Below, in pieces: positions 37,892 to 47,026 of a DNA stretch of 64,000 nucleotides. This stretch comes from Duganella sp. Root336D2. Lineage in GTDB: Bacteria; Pseudomonadota; Gammaproteobacteria; Burkholderiales; Burkholderiaceae_D. The translations under genes and the position numbers were made by a program. The number at the start of each line of letters is the position of its first letter. The stretch's first letter is position 1. The stretch lies in contig NZ_LMDB01000022.1 in assembly GCF_001425005.1 (NCBI RefSeq), positions 435,264 through 499,263 on the forward strand. The letters are read 5' to 3'. The notes under the pieces were generated by a model that did not search any database, was not told the DNA's origin, and worked only from the letters and a program-made list of their open reading frames with translations.

Positions 37892-40528
37892 ATGGCCAGC
37901 AACGAGAACGAGTACGAGATCTCGGCCAACCCCAACCGCTACCTGGCGGCGATGAACCGGATCGCGGACGAGACTCGGAACACGGCCAGGAGCATTCAGG
38001 CGAGCATGAGCAGCATTGACTCGCACTTGGGGCAGGTCTCAAACACACTCAGCACGATCACCGGCATGTTCGGCAAGATGACGGCGATCATCGCCGGCGG
38101 CGCCGCGTTCAAGGAGGTGATCGGGAAGTCTGTCGAGTGGATTGGCGAATCGAAAACACTGGCGAATCAGCTGGGCGTTACCACGGAGCGCGCAAGCGTG
38201 ATGATGGTCGCAATGCGCCACTTGGGTATGGATTCGGAGCTGGTGACACGCGGTGCTGTCAATATGACAAAGCAGATGGTGTCCAACGCTGATGCGTTCG
38301 AGAAGCTTGGCGTCAAGCTCAAGGACGCGAACGGGCAGTATCGCCCGACGACAGAACTGCTTGCTGAGGTCAATGACAAGCTGCGAGAAATCAAGAACCC
38401 CATCGAGCAAAACATCGTGGGGATGAAGATCTACGGGGAAGCCTGGAACGAGGTGCGCGGCGTCCTCAAGCTTTCGTCCGAGGAATTGAAAGCTGCCGAA
38501 CAAAAGGCGAAGGGCTTGGGCCTCGTGGTTGGCGAAGAAGGCGTCAACAACGCGAAAGCCTACAAGCAGTCGTTGAACGATATGAAGCTGGTCATCACTT
38601 CGTTAGAAGTGCAGACCGGTAACGCGTTGCTGCCTACGTTGGTGAAGATGGGCAGTTGGATGAGCGGTATGGCGCCGGCCGCCGGTAAGGCAATGGGCAT
38701 GGTGCTGGAATCGCTCGGGGAAATTATTGAGAGCCTGGCCGAGATTGTGACGGAGCTGTGGCAACTGGTGTCACAAGGGTTCAAGGAAATCGGCGACCTG
38801 GTGGCGGAGGTAATGGGCGGCAAGGCGCCGGATGCCTTTGAATTCTTCGGGAACTGCCTCAAGGTGGTCGAGATCGCATTCCTCGGCTTCAAGGTGTTGT
38901 GCCAAGAGGTCATCGCGGCCGTGGTCGGCTACATCGAGCTGCTGGTGGCCAATGCCATGCGTATGGCTAGTACCACAGAGCGGGCGCTGAGCGGCGACTT
39001 TAGCGGCGCAAAGCAGGCCTGGGCAACCGGCACGGCCAACATCGAGGACCTGCAGAAGAAGCATTGGGAGAAGATGAAAGGCATCGCCAGTGCCGGTAAG
39101 GATAAGTTGGACGAGATCATTTCCCGAGGTGCGGCAAAGGCACCGGAGATCAAGGACAAGAAGATCGAAGGCGGTCCGACCTACGGCTTCGATAAGGACA
39201 AAGATAAGGAAAAGAGCCGCTTTCAGGAGTGGGACGCAAAGCTGGCGGCGGACAAGGACGGCTATGCCAAAGAGCACGCCATGAGCGGCACTGCGATGGA
39301 GTACAGCCTGGCTATGGAGCGTAACTACTGGAAGCGCATTCTCGACACGGTGTCGATGAACAAGGAGGAAAAGGCTCAGGTCGAGCGGAAGTATTACACC
39401 GTCATGGCTGCTATCCGAAAGGAAGACTTCGAGAACGATATCGCCGGCGAAAAGCTCAAATTAGAATCGTTCAAGAATAACCATTTGGAGCGGCTGGAGA
39501 TCGCAAATCGGATCTACCAGCAAAACATCGACCGCTTCGGCATGGAGTCCAAGGAGGCGCAAGCGGCCCTGGGCGAGGTGATGAAGGTGCAAGCCGCTTA
39601 CAAGGACCAGGTGCTGGCGACAAACAAGGTGATTGCCGAGTCTCGGCGAAACGCGGAGCTGGCGAGCATCGATGCTGCGGAGCAGGACGCCGAGCAGCAG
39701 CTCGCGATGCGGCAATTGACGGTCGGGCAGATGTTGGAGCTGGACCGCCAATTCGAAGCGAAGCGCTACCAGATCCGAATGCAAGCGCTCCTGCAGCAAG
39801 AAGCGATGATGAAAGGGCCGGACGAGGACCCGGTCGCCCTGGCACAGATTCACGCCCAAATCGAGGCCGTCGAGGATCAGCACCAGCGCCGACTCACGCA
39901 GATCAAGCGTAAGTCGGAACAGCAGCAGACGGCTGGCACCCGGGCGATGTACGGGACGATGCAGCAGGGCTTTGCCAGCGTGATCTCCAACACCGTCAAA
40001 GGCACGATGACGATGTCTCAGGCGCTGCAGGGCGCCTTCACTGCTGTCGCCGGTTCGTTGATCGACATGGCAGCGCAGACCGCCGCCGAGTGGTTGATGA
40101 ATATGCTGCTTGCCGACTCCGCGTCGAAGGTGTCAGCGGTAGGGCAGATCTCGGCCAATGCTGGCGTAGCCGGCGCGGCAGCGACCGCATCCGCCGCCGC
40201 GATTCCATTCTATGGCTGGGCCATGGCGCCGGAGGCAGGTCTGGCGGCTTCGGCGGCGGCAATGGCATTTATGCCGATGGCCTCCGCTGCCGGCGGTTAT
40301 GACATCCCGGCTGGCATTAACCCGATTGTGCAGACGCATGCACAAGAGATGATCTTGCCGGCCAAGTACGCGAACGTGATCCGCGATATGGCGGGTCAGG
40401 GCGATTCTGGCGTCAGCGGTGGCCAGACCATCAACTACCACGATTACTCAGGAAAACTGTCGCCGGCGGAGATCCGCCGGAACGTCAAGGTGATCGCGGA
40501 TGCATTGAAAGACCATTCGAAGAAATGA
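37892..40528 (+). CDS. Tape measure protein
   Basis: 878 residues from ATG 37892 (GGAGGA upstream). It sets tail length and helps DNA entry. N-terminal helical part with a hydrophobic patch (TITGMFGKMTAIIAGGAAF), two central hydrophobic segments (about 325-365), a long coiled coil (about 440-680) and the lambda-type C-terminal domain with SQALQGAFTAVAGSLIDMAA and a Gly/Ala-rich membrane-like stretch. ATGA overlap with the next gene. Confidence 0.9.
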   Translation: MASNENEYEISANPNRYLAAMNRIADETRNTARSIQASMSSIDSHLGQVSNTLSTITGMFGKMTAIIAGGAAFKEVIGKSVEWIGESKTLANQLGVTTERASVMMVAMRHLGMDSELVTRGAVNMTKQMVSNADAFEKLGVKLKDANGQYRPTTELLAEVNDKLREIKNPIEQNIVGMKIYGEAWNEVRGVLKLSSEELKAAEQKAKGLGLVVGEEGVNNAKAYKQSLNDMKLVITSLEVQTGNALLPTLVKMGSWMSGMAPAAGKAMGMVLESLGEIIESLAEIVTELWQLVSQGFKEIGDLVAEVMGGKAPDAFEFFGNCLKVVEIAFLGFKVLCQEVIAAVVGYIELLVANAMRMASTTERALSGDFSGAKQAWATGTANIEDLQKKHWEKMKGIASAGKDKLDEIISRGAAKAPEIKDKKIEGGPTYGFDKDKDKEKSRFQEWDAKLAADKDGYAKEHAMSGTAMEYSLAMERNYWKRILDTVSMNKEEKAQVERKYYTVMAAIRKEDFENDIAGEKLKLESFKNNHLERLEIANRIYQQNIDRFGMESKEAQAALGEVMKVQAAYKDQVLATNKVIAESRRNAELASIDAAEQDAEQQLAMRQLTVGQMLELDRQFEAKRYQIRMQALLQQEAMMKGPDEDPVALAQIHAQIEAVEDQHQRRLTQIKRKSEQQQTAGTRAMYGTMQQGFASVISNTVKGTMTMSQALQGAFTAVAGSLIDMAAQTAAEWLMNMLLADSASKVSAVGQISANAGVAGAAATASAAAIPFYGWAMAPEAGLAASAAAMAFMPMASAAGGYDIPAGINPIVQTHAQEMILPAKYANVIRDMAGQGDSGVSGGQTINYHDYSGKLSPAEIRRNVKVIADALKDHSKK

Positions 40529-41121
40529 GTGACATTCGTTATCCGGTGCTACCAGGTGCGACGTGGGATCTGACCTGGTCGCCGAAGTTTCATACCAAGA
40601 TCCAGTCGGCCGTCAGTGGCAAAGAGTACCGCGCCTCGATGATGGCCAACCCGTTGTATTCCATCTCCATCAAGTACGAGTTTCTGCGCGCCGGCGCCCG
40701 CCAGGAGTTGCGCCAGTTGGTCGGCTTCTACTTGGCGCGGCGCGGAGCTTACGAGAGCTTCCTGTTTAAGCATGACGAGGATTGCTCTGTAGTAGGCCAG
40801 GCGGTGGGCGTCGGCGACGGCCTGGCCAAGTCGTTCCAACTGGTGCGCAGCTATGGAGAGTTCAGTGAGCCCGTGCAGAACATTGACCAGGTAACGGAGC
40901 TGCGGGTCAACGGCAACCTGGTTCCGCCATCGGGATATAGCGTTTCGCCAAACGGTCTAGTCACCTTCGCGGCGCCACCGGTAGGGTCGATCACCTGGAC
41001 CGGCAGCTACCTCTATCGCGTCCGTTTTGAGGACGACGAGGCCGAGTTCAATCGTTTTATGAGCAAGCTATGGAAGGCTGACTCGGTCAGCCTGATCGGT
41101 AGCCTGGGGAATCGAATATGA
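40525..41121 (+). CDS. DUF2460 tail-tip protein (GTA gp12-like)
   Basis: 198 residues. Reading of DUF2460: IRYPVLPGATWDLTWSPKF, LVGFYLARRGAYESFLFKH and the final RFEDDEAEFNRFMSKLW. Part of the distal tail structure shared with Rhodobacter gene-transfer-agent baseplates. Joined to both neighbours by ATGA overlaps. Confidence 0.85.
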   Translation: MSDIRYPVLPGATWDLTWSPKFHTKIQSAVSGKEYRASMMANPLYSISIKYEFLRAGARQELRQLVGFYLARRGAYESFLFKHDEDCSVVGQAVGVGDGLAKSFQLVRSYGEFSEPVQNIDQVTELRVNGNLVPPSGYSVSPNGLVTFAAPPVGSITWTGSYLYRVRFEDDEAEFNRFMSKLWKADSVSLIGSLGNRI

Positions 41122-41969
41122 GAGAAGCATCACCACGCCTGCAGCAGATCCTTGCCGGCGCAACTTTCGTGAAGTGCAACCTGTTCACTATGACGCTTGC
41201 CAGCGGTGCAATGTATTTCTGGACCGATGCGGACGTGGACATTGTTGTCGAGAACCAGGTGTATGACTCCTCCGGTCCCAACATCCGGGGAGCGCGGTAT
41301 AGCCTGGTACGTGGAATGCAGGTCAGTACGCTGGACCTGACGGTGCTGGTGAAGCCTATCGACCGGATCGCCGGCGTTCACTGGTTCCTGGCTGCGCGCT
41401 CCGGGGCGCTGAAGAATGCCGAGATCCTGATCGAGAAGGCGTTTATGCCGGCGTGGGGTGAGCCGGCCGAGAAGCTGCCGATCTTTCGCGGGTACGTTGA
41501 CAGTAGCAGCGATGGCGAGCAGGACGTGGTCCTGAGCGTCGTGTCCGACAGCAACCGCCTGAACACGCAGATTCCGCGTGAGCTGTTCCAGGCCGGCTGT
41601 ATGCGCACACTATATGACCCCGGCTGCGGCGTTTCCCGTAGTGCTTACACGGTGGAGTCCACGGTGAATGCGGCGCCAAACCGGTACTCGTTCACCTCGG
41701 GTGTGGCGCAATCGGACGGCTATTTCGCGTTGGGCGAGCTGATCTTTACGAGCGGCGCGAACGCCGGCGTGCGCAGGTCGGTCAAGTCGTTCGTCAACGG
41801 CGTCATCGAGCTGTCTTACCCGCTGGTGTTCGACCTGCAGCGCGGGGACGGATTCCTGGTGCGCGCCGGCTGCGACCGGACGCGCGGGCCGAACGGCTGC
41901 GGGAAGTTCAACAACCTGCCCAATTTCAAAGGGACGCCCTTTATCCCGCCACCGGAGGCAGCAGCATGA
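41118..41969 (+). CDS. DUF2163 tail-tip hub protein (GTA gp13-like)
   Basis: 283 residues. DUF2163 and the C-terminal Cys-rich domain are both visible: MREASPRLQQILAGATFVKC, the central CMRTLYDPGCGVSRSAY and the final CDRTRGPNGCGKFNNLPNF. The cysteines recall GTA gp13, where they bind an iron-sulfur cluster. Follows the DUF2460 gene as in GTA-like phages. Confidence 0.85.
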   Translation: MREASPRLQQILAGATFVKCNLFTMTLASGAMYFWTDADVDIVVENQVYDSSGPNIRGARYSLVRGMQVSTLDLTVLVKPIDRIAGVHWFLAARSGALKNAEILIEKAFMPAWGEPAEKLPIFRGYVDSSSDGEQDVVLSVVSDSNRLNTQIPRELFQAGCMRTLYDPGCGVSRSAYTVESTVNAAPNRYSFTSGVAQSDGYFALGELIFTSGANAGVRRSVKSFVNGVIELSYPLVFDLQRGDGFLVRAGCDRTRGPNGCGKFNNLPNFKGTPFIPPPEAAA

Positions 41970-42394
41970 CCCCGCAACTGCGTCAGAACGTCGTCAGCGA
42001 GGCGTTGACCTGGTTGAATACGCCGTACCACCACCAGGGCGATTTAAAGGGTGTAGGCGTCGATTGTGTGATGGTGATGATCGAAGTGTACAAGGCATGT
42101 GGGCTTGTCCCGTCAACGCTCGATCCTCGGCCCTACACGCACGATTGGCACATGCACCGCAGCGAGGAGAACTACCTCGCTGGCGTGATGGATCTCGCGG
42201 AACGAGTGGACGAGCCTCAGCCCGGCGACATTGCTCTGTTCACGTTTGGGCGATGCGTGAGCCATGGCGGCATCGTCATCAAGTGGCCGGTCATCATCCA
42301 CGCCTATATCGAACACGGCGCGGTCGTCCTGACTGACGTTAGCAAAAGTGCGGCTCTGCTGGCCAGGCTGCACGGTTTTTATTCTTTGAGGTAG
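41966..42394 (+). CDS. NlpC/P60 tail peptidase (GTA gp14-like)
   Basis: 142 residues. Catalytic Cys34 in GVDCVMV, His100 in VSHGGIVI and a third polar residue His112. It likely opens peptidoglycan crosslinks during DNA entry. Third member of the conserved tail-tip set, before the tip attachment protein. ATGA overlap upstream. Confidence 0.87.
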   Translation: MTPQLRQNVVSEALTWLNTPYHHQGDLKGVGVDCVMVMIEVYKACGLVPSTLDPRPYTHDWHMHRSEENYLAGVMDLAERVDEPQPGDIALFTFGRCVSHGGIVIKWPVIIHAYIEHGAVVLTDVSKSAALLARLHGFYSLR

Positions 42395-42398
42395 CAAT

Positions 42399-45300
42399 AT
42401 GGGTGGACTTTTCGGCGGCAAAGGCGTCAGTAATTCGGCGCCGGTTATTTCCTCGATCCAGTTACAGACATCGAGCTTCGGCCGAGCGATTCCCTGGATC
42501 TTCGGGCAACAGCGCGTTGCGCCGAATTTGATCCAGTACGAGGACTTTACCGCCATCCCTCACACCACTCAGCAAAAGACTGGCAAGGGCGGCGGTGGCA
42601 AGTCGAAGAATACGGAGTACACGTACACCGTTGCGGCGGCGATGGCCTTGGGATCAGGGCCACAGTCCAAGATCGGCCGCGTCTGGAAGGACAAGGAGCG
42701 TACGTCTCTCGCCGAGCTGAACCTGGACTATTTCAGCGGGACGGAAACCCAAGGCCCGTATGCGTACTTCGTGACCAAGCATCCCGACCGCGCCTTGTCG
42801 TACCGTGGCATCGCCTACGTGGCCAGCGGCGCGTATGACTTGGGATCGAATGCCGGATTTGGCAACCACACGTTCGAAGTGCAGGCCTACGGGAGCATTG
42901 GCGAGAAGTACGCCGGCTCAGAGGTGCCGGACGCCGAACCGGTTGATGTCATCGTCGCATTGCTCACCGACTCGATACAAGGCGTTGGCCTCGATCCTGA
43001 AACGCTGGGCGATCTATCCGCCTTCCGCTCGTACTGTCTGGCGAACGGTTTGTGGGTGAGTCCGGCCTACACGGACCAAAAGGGCGCCTACGAATACATC
43101 AAGTCGCTGCTGACCATCGGCTTTGCGGACTGCGTGTACTCAGGTGGGAAGTTCAAGATCGTTCCGTACTCTGATGTACCGGCGGAGGGGAAACTGGCCA
43201 AGTACCAGCCCACTATCGCTCCTGTTTGCGATTTGGGCATCGATGACTTTATCGCGGATGACGACGATGCGGTGCGGATCTCGCAAAAGTCGGCGGAGCA
43301 ATGCTATAACCACGTCCGCGTCAAGTTTCGGGACCGAGCGAACGACTATAACGAGAACGTAGCGGAGAGTAAGGACGACGCGGATATCGAGCAGCACGGC
43401 CTGCGGTCCATGGACGTGGTGGACATGCCCGAGATCGCGGATGCAGCCGTCGCGCAGAAAGTCGCCGACTTCATCCTGCACCGTTCGCTGTACATTCTGA
43501 ACACCTACGAATTCCGTCTCCCGTGGAAGCACGTTAGGCTTGAGCCGATGGATGTAGTGACGCTGACCTATGGTCCGAAGTTCCTGGACCAGACGCCAGT
43601 GCTAATTACGAGCATCGATGAGGATGAGGAGGGGTTGCTGACGATCCAGGCGGAGGACTACCCAATCGGTAGCAACCGCCACACGATGCAGCCCGCTCCT
43701 GATATTGGCAGCGACGCGCCGAACTATGCGGTGAAGCCTGGCGACGTGTGCGATCCGGTCCTGTTTGAACCGCCGCCGAAGTTGACCGGCAACGATTCTC
43801 AGTTGTGGATGGCGGTCTCAGGCGGAGAGCATTGGGGCGGCGCCGTCGTGTGGGCATCCACCGACGACCGAAGCTATCAGAAGATCGGGACGGCACGCGC
43901 CGGCGCTAGGCACGGCGTGCTGACTGGTCCGCTGACCGTTGGACCTGCGCTTGACCAGGTGGGCCAACTGGCGGTGGACCTGTCCGTGTCGGCTGGCGAG
44001 CTGACTGCGGCAACTCCCACCAGTGCCGAGGATCTGTTGACTACCTCGTATGTCGGTGGCGAGTACATCGCGTTCGCCAATGCGACGTTGACGGGCCGGA
44101 GCGCATACAAGCTTTCCTACCTTGTGCGCGGCGCCTATGGGTCCCCGGTCACGGCCCACGCCGCCGGCGAGCCGTTTGTTTTCCTGGATACGGCGGTGTT
44201 TCGCTACTCGTATCCTCATGCTTGGATCGGCAAGACGGTCTATATCAAGCTGACCAGCTTCAACAAGTTCGGCGGCGCCATGCAGGACCTGTCGCAGGTC
44301 AAGGCATACGAGTACAAGTTGGAAGGCTCCAAGGTAGCGGGGCTGACCTTCCTGAATGCGATTGGACGTGTCTTTGCTATTCAGGTCGAATGGGGATTGC
44401 CACTCGACGCGGCGCTGTACCTGGATCATACGGAGCTGTGGTTTGGCCCTACGCCCCGCCTGGCAGATGCTGTCAAGCTTGGGGCGTTTGCTACGCCTCA
44501 GAACGCCCACACGGTCACGGGACTGCCGGCCGGACGAGAGCTGTACTTTTGGGTGCGCGTCGCCGACAAGATGGGCAACGTCGGACCATTCTATCCTGCA
44601 GGCGACGGCGTTAAAGGTCAGACCGTAACCGATGCCGGCGACATCTTGAGCTACCTGGCCGGCGCCATTGGGAAAACGCAGCTCGCTGGCGACCTGTTGG
44701 CGCCTATCGAGTCGGCCGAGCAGATCATCGGCCCGGTGATGGACAAGATCAATGCGGTCCTGCACGGTGGGCAGAACGAGCAGCTAGCGGCGACGCAACT
44801 GCTGGGAACAATCAGCGCGGACAGCGCGTTGACGGCCGCGCGGAAGAAGCTCGGAGAGAACATCGCTGCGGCAGTGGCGACCGAGCGTACGGAACGGGCC
44901 ACCGCGACTGAGGCGCTGGCGTCGCAGATTACGACCGTTGCTGCGACAACGAACAACAACACCGCCCTGATCCAGGAGGAGATGACCGCTCGAACTACCG
45001 CAGTCGAAGCGGTGTCGTCGCAACTTACGGTCGTGGCGGCGAATGTTGGTAAGAACACAGCGGCGATTCAAACAGAAGCAACCGCGCGAACAACTGCCGA
45101 GTCCGCGTTATCGTCACGCATCGATGTGGTAGGGGCTAACACCGACAAGAACACGGCGGCAATTCTCACCGAGCAGACTGCGCGGACCAGTGCGGAAGGC
45201 GCAATGTCTACCCGGATAGATGCGGTTGTGGCAACTGCCGGCGCCAACACCGCAGCAATCACGACGGAGCAAACTGCCCGCGCCAGTGCGGACAGTGCGC

Positions 45301-46133
45301 TTTCAACCCGCATTGACTCTGTAGTGGCTACGGCAGGCGCCAACACGGCGGCGATCACGTCGGAGCAAACGGCACGAGCAAGCGCGGTAGGCGCGCTCTC
45401 GACGCGGATTGACACGGTTACGGCTTCGGCCAACGGTGCCAATGCTGCCGCGCAGGCGGCTTCGACGGCCATTGCTGATACGAATGGCAAGCTGGCGGCG
45501 ATGTACACCATCAAAGTGCAGACGTCTGCAAACGGTCATAAGTACATGGCTTCGCTCGGCGTGGGGGTTGAAAACAACGGCGGTGTGACCGAGTCGCAGA
45601 TCCTGGCCAGCGCTCAGCGTTTTGCGATCATTGACGAGAGTAGCGGCAACTTGGTGACTCCGTTCGTGGTGCAGGGTGGACAGGTGTTTATCAATGAGGC
45701 GTTTATTGGTAATGCCTGGATCGGCAATGCTCAGATCAAGACTGCGGCGGTGGACACGCTGACCATTGCCGGCAACGCTGTCACTCAGATGGCGACAGCA
45801 CAAGGCACGAGCAGCGCTGCCATCACCGTGGTGACGCACGGGGCGCCGGTATTCCTGTCGGGTTCGGCCAGAGCGCGGTGGGGAAGTTGGAACAACTCAG
45901 ATACGTGTTCGGTGATTTTGACAATGAAACGGGATGGAGCTGTGATTGAGACTTTTCCTATTCGCCAGTGGAAGGGCGGCGATAGTGGCCTGCTTGAGCT
46001 GGTTGCCACTGGAGTGTTCATTGATACGACTGTGCCTGCTGGTACGCACACTTATACGTTTGACGTGTCGGCTTCAGGCTACCCACTTGAAGTGACGTCG
46101 GTCAATGGCGCAATTTTGGAGGCCCGCCGATGA
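42399..46133 (+). CDS. Tail tip attachment / host specificity protein
   Basis: 1244 residues. The N-terminal 450 are the conserved tip domain (FGRAIPWIFGQQRVAPN, SAEQCYNHVRVKFRDRAN), followed by fibronectin-like domains (about 460-770). About residues 845-1015 hold five to six tandem 32-residue coiled-coil repeats (words such as NTAAI.TEQTARTSAE and STRIDAV). Then a DUF1983-like domain (TIKVQTSANGHKYMASLGVG) and a beta C-terminal domain that probably contacts the receptor. J-like in role. Confidence 0.85.
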   Translation: MGGLFGGKGVSNSAPVISSIQLQTSSFGRAIPWIFGQQRVAPNLIQYEDFTAIPHTTQQKTGKGGGGKSKNTEYTYTVAAAMALGSGPQSKIGRVWKDKERTSLAELNLDYFSGTETQGPYAYFVTKHPDRALSYRGIAYVASGAYDLGSNAGFGNHTFEVQAYGSIGEKYAGSEVPDAEPVDVIVALLTDSIQGVGLDPETLGDLSAFRSYCLANGLWVSPAYTDQKGAYEYIKSLLTIGFADCVYSGGKFKIVPYSDVPAEGKLAKYQPTIAPVCDLGIDDFIADDDDAVRISQKSAEQCYNHVRVKFRDRANDYNENVAESKDDADIEQHGLRSMDVVDMPEIADAAVAQKVADFILHRSLYILNTYEFRLPWKHVRLEPMDVVTLTYGPKFLDQTPVLITSIDEDEEGLLTIQAEDYPIGSNRHTMQPAPDIGSDAPNYAVKPGDVCDPVLFEPPPKLTGNDSQLWMAVSGGEHWGGAVVWASTDDRSYQKIGTARAGARHGVLTGPLTVGPALDQVGQLAVDLSVSAGELTAATPTSAEDLLTTSYVGGEYIAFANATLTGRSAYKLSYLVRGAYGSPVTAHAAGEPFVFLDTAVFRYSYPHAWIGKTVYIKLTSFNKFGGAMQDLSQVKAYEYKLEGSKVAGLTFLNAIGRVFAIQVEWGLPLDAALYLDHTELWFGPTPRLADAVKLGAFATPQNAHTVTGLPAGRELYFWVRVADKMGNVGPFYPAGDGVKGQTVTDAGDILSYLAGAIGKTQLAGDLLAPIESAEQIIGPVMDKINAVLHGGQNEQLAATQLLGTISADSALTAARKKLGENIAAAVATERTERATATEALASQITTVAATTNNNTALIQEEMTARTTAVEAVSSQLTVVAANVGKNTAAIQTEATARTTAESALSSRIDVVGANTDKNTAAILTEQTARTSAEGAMSTRIDAVVATAGANTAAITTEQTARASADSALSTRIDSVVATAGANTAAITSEQTARASAVGALSTRIDTVTASANGANAAAQAASTAIADTNGKLAAMYTIKVQTSANGHKYMASLGVGVENNGGVTESQILASAQRFAIIDESSGNLVTPFVVQGGQVFINEAFIGNAWIGNAQIKTAAVDTLTIAGNAVTQMATAQGTSSAAITVVTHGAPVFLSGSARARWGSWNNSDTCSVILTMKRDGAVIETFPIRQWKGGDSGLLELVATGVFIDTTVPAGTHTYTFDVSASGYPLEVTSVNGAILEARR
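44930..45445 (+). repeat. Tandem 96-bp repeats in the tip-protein gene
   Basis: Five to six copies of a 96-base unit coding 32 residues each; the two central copies are most alike (SVVATAGANTAAIT and AVVATAGANTAAIT). Such arrays can change copy number by recombination and so alter the length of the coiled-coil stalk. Confidence 0.75.
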
Positions 46134-46531
46134 AAGACTTTCTGATCTACAACGCCGTCGGCCAGATCATCCAGACCGGTTCAGTCATCGAGGCAATGTT
46201 GAGCTTGCAGGCGGACCCAGAGAAAGGGCGTTTCATGTTGGAAGGTGTGGCAAGTCTCGAGATCGACCGGGTCGTAGAGGGTAAGGTTGTGCGGCGGCCG
46301 GACATGCCACACACGGTTTCTGCACTGACCGTTCCAGCCGATGGGAGCAGTGCGATCACGTTGAGGGGCGTTCCTGCAGGCGCATCGGTGCGTATCGCAG
46401 GACCGACCTCTGCCAGCGGGACCGCAGACGGTACGGATATCGCTTTGACTTTTTCGCTTCCCGGCCAATACTCTATCTCACTAGAACTGTTCCCATACAT
46501 CGGCGCCAAGGAGGTGATCAATGCGATTTGA
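46130..46531 (+). CDS. Hypothetical tail-associated protein
   Basis: 133 residues; N-terminal FLIYNAVGQIIQTGSV looks like the start of fibre-associated proteins, and the C-terminal half is an Ig-like beta domain. ATGA overlap with the tip gene and 11-base overlap with the next gene, so it belongs to the tail module. Confidence 0.6.
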   Translation: MKDFLIYNAVGQIIQTGSVIEAMLSLQADPEKGRFMLEGVASLEIDRVVEGKVVRRPDMPHTVSALTVPADGSSAITLRGVPAGASVRIAGPTSASGTADGTDIALTFSLPGQYSISLELFPYIGAKEVINAI

Positions 46532-46946
46532 CTTGCATCCCTTTAGCGGGATAGACGCGGCCCGCGAATGGGCGCGAAGTGAGATCGACGGCGCCGCTGC
46601 TGTGGCGCGCGGACGATTCCTTACGCTATCACCTGGTCAGGAATCGATCTACCAGGCGAAGTATGAAGAAGCATTCGAGTTCGCCAGCAATGGCTTTGTA
46701 GGCGATGAAGGCGCATACCCTTGGCTGGTGGCGGAGGCACTTCACACCGGTGTACCACTTCGCGAAGTTGCTGAGCGCATCAAGGAGAAAGGCGACCATT
46801 GGCGCCAGATCTACGGTCCCCGGATCGAGGCGTTGCGTGTAGCCGCAAAAGCCCAAGTCGCACGCTTAGATGAGATCGGTCAGGTCGTAACGGCGGCTCG
46901 CATCGCCGTATTGGCTCTCCAGAAGGTCAAGGAGGAGGGCGCATAG
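46521..46946 (+). CDS. Hypothetical tail-associated protein
   Basis: 141 residues, helical. Middle part (YEEAFEFASNGFVGDEGAYP) and C-terminal helices recall small proteins before tail fibres in many siphophages. Family not named. AAGGAGG before the ATG. A terminator follows. Confidence 0.6.
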   Translation: MRFDLHPFSGIDAAREWARSEIDGAAAVARGRFLTLSPGQESIYQAKYEEAFEFASNGFVGDEGAYPWLVAEALHTGVPLREVAERIKEKGDHWRQIYGPRIEALRVAAKAQVARLDEIGQVVTAARIAVLALQKVKEEGA

Positions 46947-46985
46947 CCGGCTGCCATAGAACACAATTTCGTCACCTGATTTACT

Positions 46986-47010
46986 AGCCGCCATTGAGCG
47001 GCTTTTTTTT
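46986..47010 (+). terminator. Terminator before the tail fibre gene
   Basis: AGCCGC-CATTGA-GCGGCT followed by eight Ts (47003-47010). The true fibre start (47027) lies behind it. Confidence 0.8.
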
Positions 47011-47026
47011 GTCTAAAGGAATTTTC

